DNA of 64,000 nt from Streptomyces fildesensis (GTDB lineage: Bacteria > Actinomycetota > Actinomycetes > Streptomycetales > Streptomycetaceae): contig NZ_JAAIKO010000033.1 in the NCBI RefSeq assembly GCF_016107395.1, forward strand, positions 27,362 to 91,361, written 5' to 3'. A program made the translations under genes and the position numbers. Below are positions 61,318-64,000 of the stretch, one piece after another; positions within the stretch are counted from its first letter, which is position 1, and every line of letters begins with the position of its first letter. The notes beneath the pieces are model-generated. The model saw only the letters and a program-made list of their open reading frames with translations, was not told the origin of the DNA and did not search any database.

Positions 61318-61703
61318 TGTCCCTCGTCTACGGAAAGTGTCTCGGTTCAGCGAGCATGCCGGGCCCGGTGAGCACGTTGCCGCGCCATGTGTGGCGCTGC
61401 GCCCCCGATGGCTTGGCAACGCGTCGCCAGTTACGGGCTTTAGGGCTGCGTCCGGGTGGTCAGGGGGTGCAGGCGGAAGTGTTCCGGCCGCGCTATCGGC
61501 GCGGCCCGCTGGTCGCCTACCTCTACCGCATCGACCTGGCCAAGCCGGTCCGGCCGATGACGCCGGCCAAATACGCCGCGCTCGCCAAGGCCATGCAAGC
61601 GCGGCGCACCTGCCCGACCTGTCGCACCGATGCCGGGTACTGCATACCGGCATCGCTCGGCATGTGTGTGAGCTGCGCCTATCCCGAACAGCGCGTCGCT
61701 TGA
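61317..61703 (+). CDS. RRQRL-motif zinc-binding-like protein
   Basis: 128 residues; ATG shares one base with the preceding TGA. Contains TRRQLRALGLRPGGQ near residue 37 (the RRQ(R)L motif) and FRPRYRRGPLVAYLYRIDLA, then a C-terminal cysteine set CPTCRTDAGYCIPASLGMCVSC resembling a zinc ribbon (CxxC...CxxC). This family is recurrent in Streptomyces transfer operons between DUF2637 and FtsK; function unknown, probably nucleic-acid binding. Confidence 0.82.
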   Translation: MSLVYGKCLGSASMPGPVSTLPRHVWRCAPDGLATRRQLRALGLRPGGQGVQAEVFRPRYRRGPLVAYLYRIDLAKPVRPMTPAKYAALAKAMQARRTCPTCRTDAGYCIPASLGMCVSCAYPEQRVA

Positions 61704-61777
61704 ACGGGGTCCGGTCTCTCCCGACCAAAGCAGTGACCGGACCCCGCCGACCCTCCCGTTTCTGGAAGGAAACTGAA

Positions 61778-63946
61778 GTGAATCACGACGACGAAAACGA
61801 ACTCTTCAACCGCCTGGAACACGACCTCGCCGCCGATTCCGGCGGTGAGCTGGTGGACCTGGACAAGGCCCGCGCCGCCCGCGACGAGGGGGCCAAGGGT
61901 GCCCCGTCCCTGCTGGCCGACGAGGACGACGACACCGACGAGGGCCCGGCCGCGATGGTGGACACCGCCACCTCCGGCACCGTGCCCGTCGACGCGCAAC
62001 CGGCCGTGCGTCGGCCGGTCGTGCCCGACTGGGCCAGGGACACGGCGACGTTCAAGGCCACCGTTGCCCGCGCGGCGAACAACACCGCGTACGCGGCAGG
62101 GTTCCATGCCGTGCGCAGTCCGCTCTACGTGGCCCGGATCGCCGGCCGTTCCCCGCAGGGAGTGGTGCGGCTGGTCGGGGGCGCCGGACGGTGGGCGACG
62201 GACGCCGAAGGCGCCCCGATGCGGGCCTACTCGGTGCGGCGGGAAGACGCTGAGCTGTACCTCAAGCTCAGTCGCAAGCGCGATGACCGCGTGCGCGCCC
62301 GCTCGGTCATGCTGGCCCTGGCCGCTGTGTTCGGGCTGGTTATGGCCCTGGTGTTGTGGGTGGTGCTCTCCACCGCCCAGCTTGCGGCGGTCGGGTTCGG
62401 CGCCATGCTGCTGCTCGGGTTGTACGGGCGGCCGGCGGACCGGCCGCTGATCACCCGGGCGGTGTCCAAGCACATCCTTCCTCGCCTCACCTCCGACCAG
62501 GTCGAACAGGCCCTGCTGTCGCTGGGCATTGGTGGGATGGGGCGCGGGGAGATCACGTTCCCGGACCCGATCCGGCAGGACGGGCCCGGGTGGCGGGCCA
62601 CGGTGGACCTGCCGCGCGGGGTCACCGCCGGCGACATCATGGAACGCCGCAAGCGCCTCGCCTCCGGGCTGCGCCGCCCCCTGGGCACCGTGTGGCCCGA
62701 GGGCGATGCGGACCTGCATGAGGGTCGGTTGGTGTTGTGGGTCGGTGACCGCGACATCGCCAAGCAGGGACTGATCCCCTGGCCGCTGGCGACCAAGGGC
62801 CGTCACGACATCTTCCGCAACCTGCCGTTCGGGGTGGACCCGCGCGGGCGGGCGGTGTCGGTGCCGATCGTCCAGCACAACTACTTGTTCGGCTCCCAGC
62901 CCGGCCAGGGCAAGACCAGCAGCGTGCGCGTCCTGGTCTGCGGTGCCTCGCTCGATCCGTCGGTGGAACTGTGGCTGCACGAGAACAAGGGCACCGGTGA
63001 CCTGGACACCCACGAGCCGGTCTCGCACCGATTCGTATCCGGCATCGACGACGAGTCCATCGCCTACGCGGCGGAGTCGCTGGCGCTGCTGCGGAAAGAG
63101 GTCATGCGGCGCGGCGCGATCCTCAAGGGACTGCCCCGGGACATCTGCCCCGACAAGCGCGTCACCCGGCAGATCGCCGACATGAAGATCGGTCTGCATG
63201 TGCTGCTGGCGATCTTCGACGAGTGCCAGAACCTCTTCGCCCACCCCAAGTACGGCAAGCAGGCCGGCGAGGACGCCGAGTTCATCATCAAGGTCGGCCG
63301 CGCACTCGGCGTCGTGCTGGTGCTGGCCACACAGCGCCCCGACAAGGACTCCCTGCCCACCGGCATCTCGGGCAACGTCTCCATCCGGTTCTGCCTGAAG
63401 GTCGCCGGACAGGTCGAGAACGACATGATCCTGGGCACCAGCGCCTACAAGAACGGCGTGCGCGCCACCACCTTCCGCCCCGAAGTCGACGCGGGCATCG
63501 GCTACCTGGCCGGAGCGCTGCACGTACCGACCGTGGTCCGCACCGCCTACCTCGACACCCCCGCCGCCGAAGCCGTCGCGGTCCGCGCGCTGGCGATGCG
63601 CAAGGCGGCGAGGACCATCACCGGCCACGCCGCCGGCGAGAGCACCAGCAGCACGGACCCCGCTGCCCAGGGAGACAACCTGCTGGACGACTTGGTGGCG
63701 ATCTGGCCGGCGGGCGAGAACAAGGTGTGGTCCGAGACGCTGACCGCAGCCCTCGCGCTGCTGCGCCCGGATGTCTACACCGGGTGGGGCCCGGATCAGC
63801 TGGTGATGGTCCTCAAGCCGCGCGGGATCCGCACGGTGCAGGTCGGCCGCCGCATCGACGGGAAGGTCGTCAACCGGCGCGGTGTGGAGCGGGACGCGAT
63901 CCTCGGAGCGGTCGCGGAGCGTGACCGAAACCGGGACGCCGGGTAG
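61778..63946 (+). CDS. FtsK/SpoIIIE-type conjugative DNA translocase (TraB/TraSA-like)
   Basis: 722 residues from GTG 61778, with GGAAGGA eight bases upstream. Acidic N-terminus, two transmembrane helices (about 176-197 and 200-216), ATPase core with Walker A GSQPGQGKT at 372-380 and Walker B LLAIFDECQN (Asp481, Glu482), QRPDKDSLPTGISGNVSIRFCLK, and a C-terminal winged-helix region (about 655-710) as in FtsK gamma that reads specific 8-bp DNA. It should pump double-stranded element DNA between mycelia without a relaxase. Last gene fully in the window. Confidence 0.93.
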   Translation: MNHDDENELFNRLEHDLAADSGGELVDLDKARAARDEGAKGAPSLLADEDDDTDEGPAAMVDTATSGTVPVDAQPAVRRPVVPDWARDTATFKATVARAANNTAYAAGFHAVRSPLYVARIAGRSPQGVVRLVGGAGRWATDAEGAPMRAYSVRREDAELYLKLSRKRDDRVRARSVMLALAAVFGLVMALVLWVVLSTAQLAAVGFGAMLLLGLYGRPADRPLITRAVSKHILPRLTSDQVEQALLSLGIGGMGRGEITFPDPIRQDGPGWRATVDLPRGVTAGDIMERRKRLASGLRRPLGTVWPEGDADLHEGRLVLWVGDRDIAKQGLIPWPLATKGRHDIFRNLPFGVDPRGRAVSVPIVQHNYLFGSQPGQGKTSSVRVLVCGASLDPSVELWLHENKGTGDLDTHEPVSHRFVSGIDDESIAYAAESLALLRKEVMRRGAILKGLPRDICPDKRVTRQIADMKIGLHVLLAIFDECQNLFAHPKYGKQAGEDAEFIIKVGRALGVVLVLATQRPDKDSLPTGISGNVSIRFCLKVAGQVENDMILGTSAYKNGVRATTFRPEVDAGIGYLAGALHVPTVVRTAYLDTPAAEAVAVRALAMRKAARTITGHAAGESTSSTDPAAQGDNLLDDLVAIWPAGENKVWSETLTAALALLRPDVYTGWGPDQLVMVLKPRGIRTVQVGRRIDGKVVNRRGVERDAILGAVAERDRNRDAG

Positions 63947-63955
63947 CCCCGTGGG

Positions 63956-63993
63956 CCGCTGGCGCTAGCGGTGACCCCCGCTAGCGCTAGCGG
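63956..63993. repeat. Tandem 16-bp dyads downstream of the translocase gene
   Basis: CCGCTGGCGCTAGCGG (63956-63971, one mismatch) and CCGCTAGCGCTAGCGG (63978-63993, perfect), centres 22 bases apart, separated by TGACCC. They may be an operator, the translocase recognition/transfer locus (clt), or nested terminators. The window ends seven bases later, so more copies may follow. Confidence 0.6.
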
Positions 63994-64000
63994 CCCCTGT

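Noticed and set aside
1..64000. CRISPR arrays, insertion sequences or biosynthetic gene cluster
   Set aside because: No regularly spaced direct repeats, no transposase-like product, and no polyketide/peptide synthetase genes were seen.

Overview
This is high-GC actinobacterial DNA that looks like a Streptomyces chromosome. Evidence: very high GC, GTG/TTG starts, the rimP-nusA-ylxR-infB order, a proS/ispG/rseP/dxr block, PucR-type regulators, a TPP riboswitch ahead of a thiamine transporter, and a transfer module (DUF6284, DUF2637, RRQRL-type zinc protein, FtsK-like TraB) typical of Streptomyces integrative elements. The species cannot be named from the sequence alone.

Layout. 1-3466: translation/transcription operon on the minus strand (rimP, nusA, ylxR, 5' part of infB). 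3671-5695: plus-strand Tat lipoprotein, ferritin-like DUF4439 protein and a small-molecule kinase. 5709-14874: minus-strand proS, two GNAT acetyltransferases, ispG, rseP, dxr (two MEP isoprenoid enzymes around a site-2 protease) and an acyl-CoA dehydrogenase. 15100-18837: plus-strand envelope/redox group: membrane molybdopterin oxidoreductase, fasciclin lipoprotein, SigK-like sigma factor and its RskA-like anti-sigma factor.

18939-46507 is a large amine-catabolism region: four aldehyde dehydrogenases, two PucR regulators, GABA transaminase, a second class-III aminotransferase with an Lrp/AsnC regulator, a PuuB-like FAD oxidase, a complete potABCD polyamine importer and a second PotD-like binding protein. 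Together they suggest uptake of putrescine-like amines, oxidation or transamination to aminoaldehydes, oxidation to GABA or related acids, and entry into central metabolism via GabT and semialdehyde dehydrogenases. Embedded are a conserved FtsK-like membrane ATPase, a PAP2 phosphatase, an adenosine-deaminase-family enzyme (possibly of menaquinone biosynthesis) and a GDPD-like protein.

46748-54960: a two-gene ABC transporter, a LOG-family protein, the thiBPQ thiamine importer under a TPP riboswitch, and rlmN. After rlmN the character changes. 55395-57981 has clearly lower GC and carries a candidate defence nuclease, with a duplicated double winged-helix region fused to a PD-(D/E)XK nuclease, plus a small partner gene. 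58065-64000 is a mobile-element transfer module: a divergent methyltransferase/GntR-repressor pair, a repeated 20-bp operator sitting in promoter spacers, a long structured leader containing a tRNA-like minihelix, and the operon DUF6284-DUF2637-RRQRL protein-FtsK/TraB. Its replication, excision and integrase genes are presumably beyond the right edge. The last 45 bases hold two tandem 16-bp dyads.

Most promising for novelty are the nuclease gene pair and the GntR operator/leader architecture. Gene functions were assigned by reading motifs and recalling families; no database search was run.
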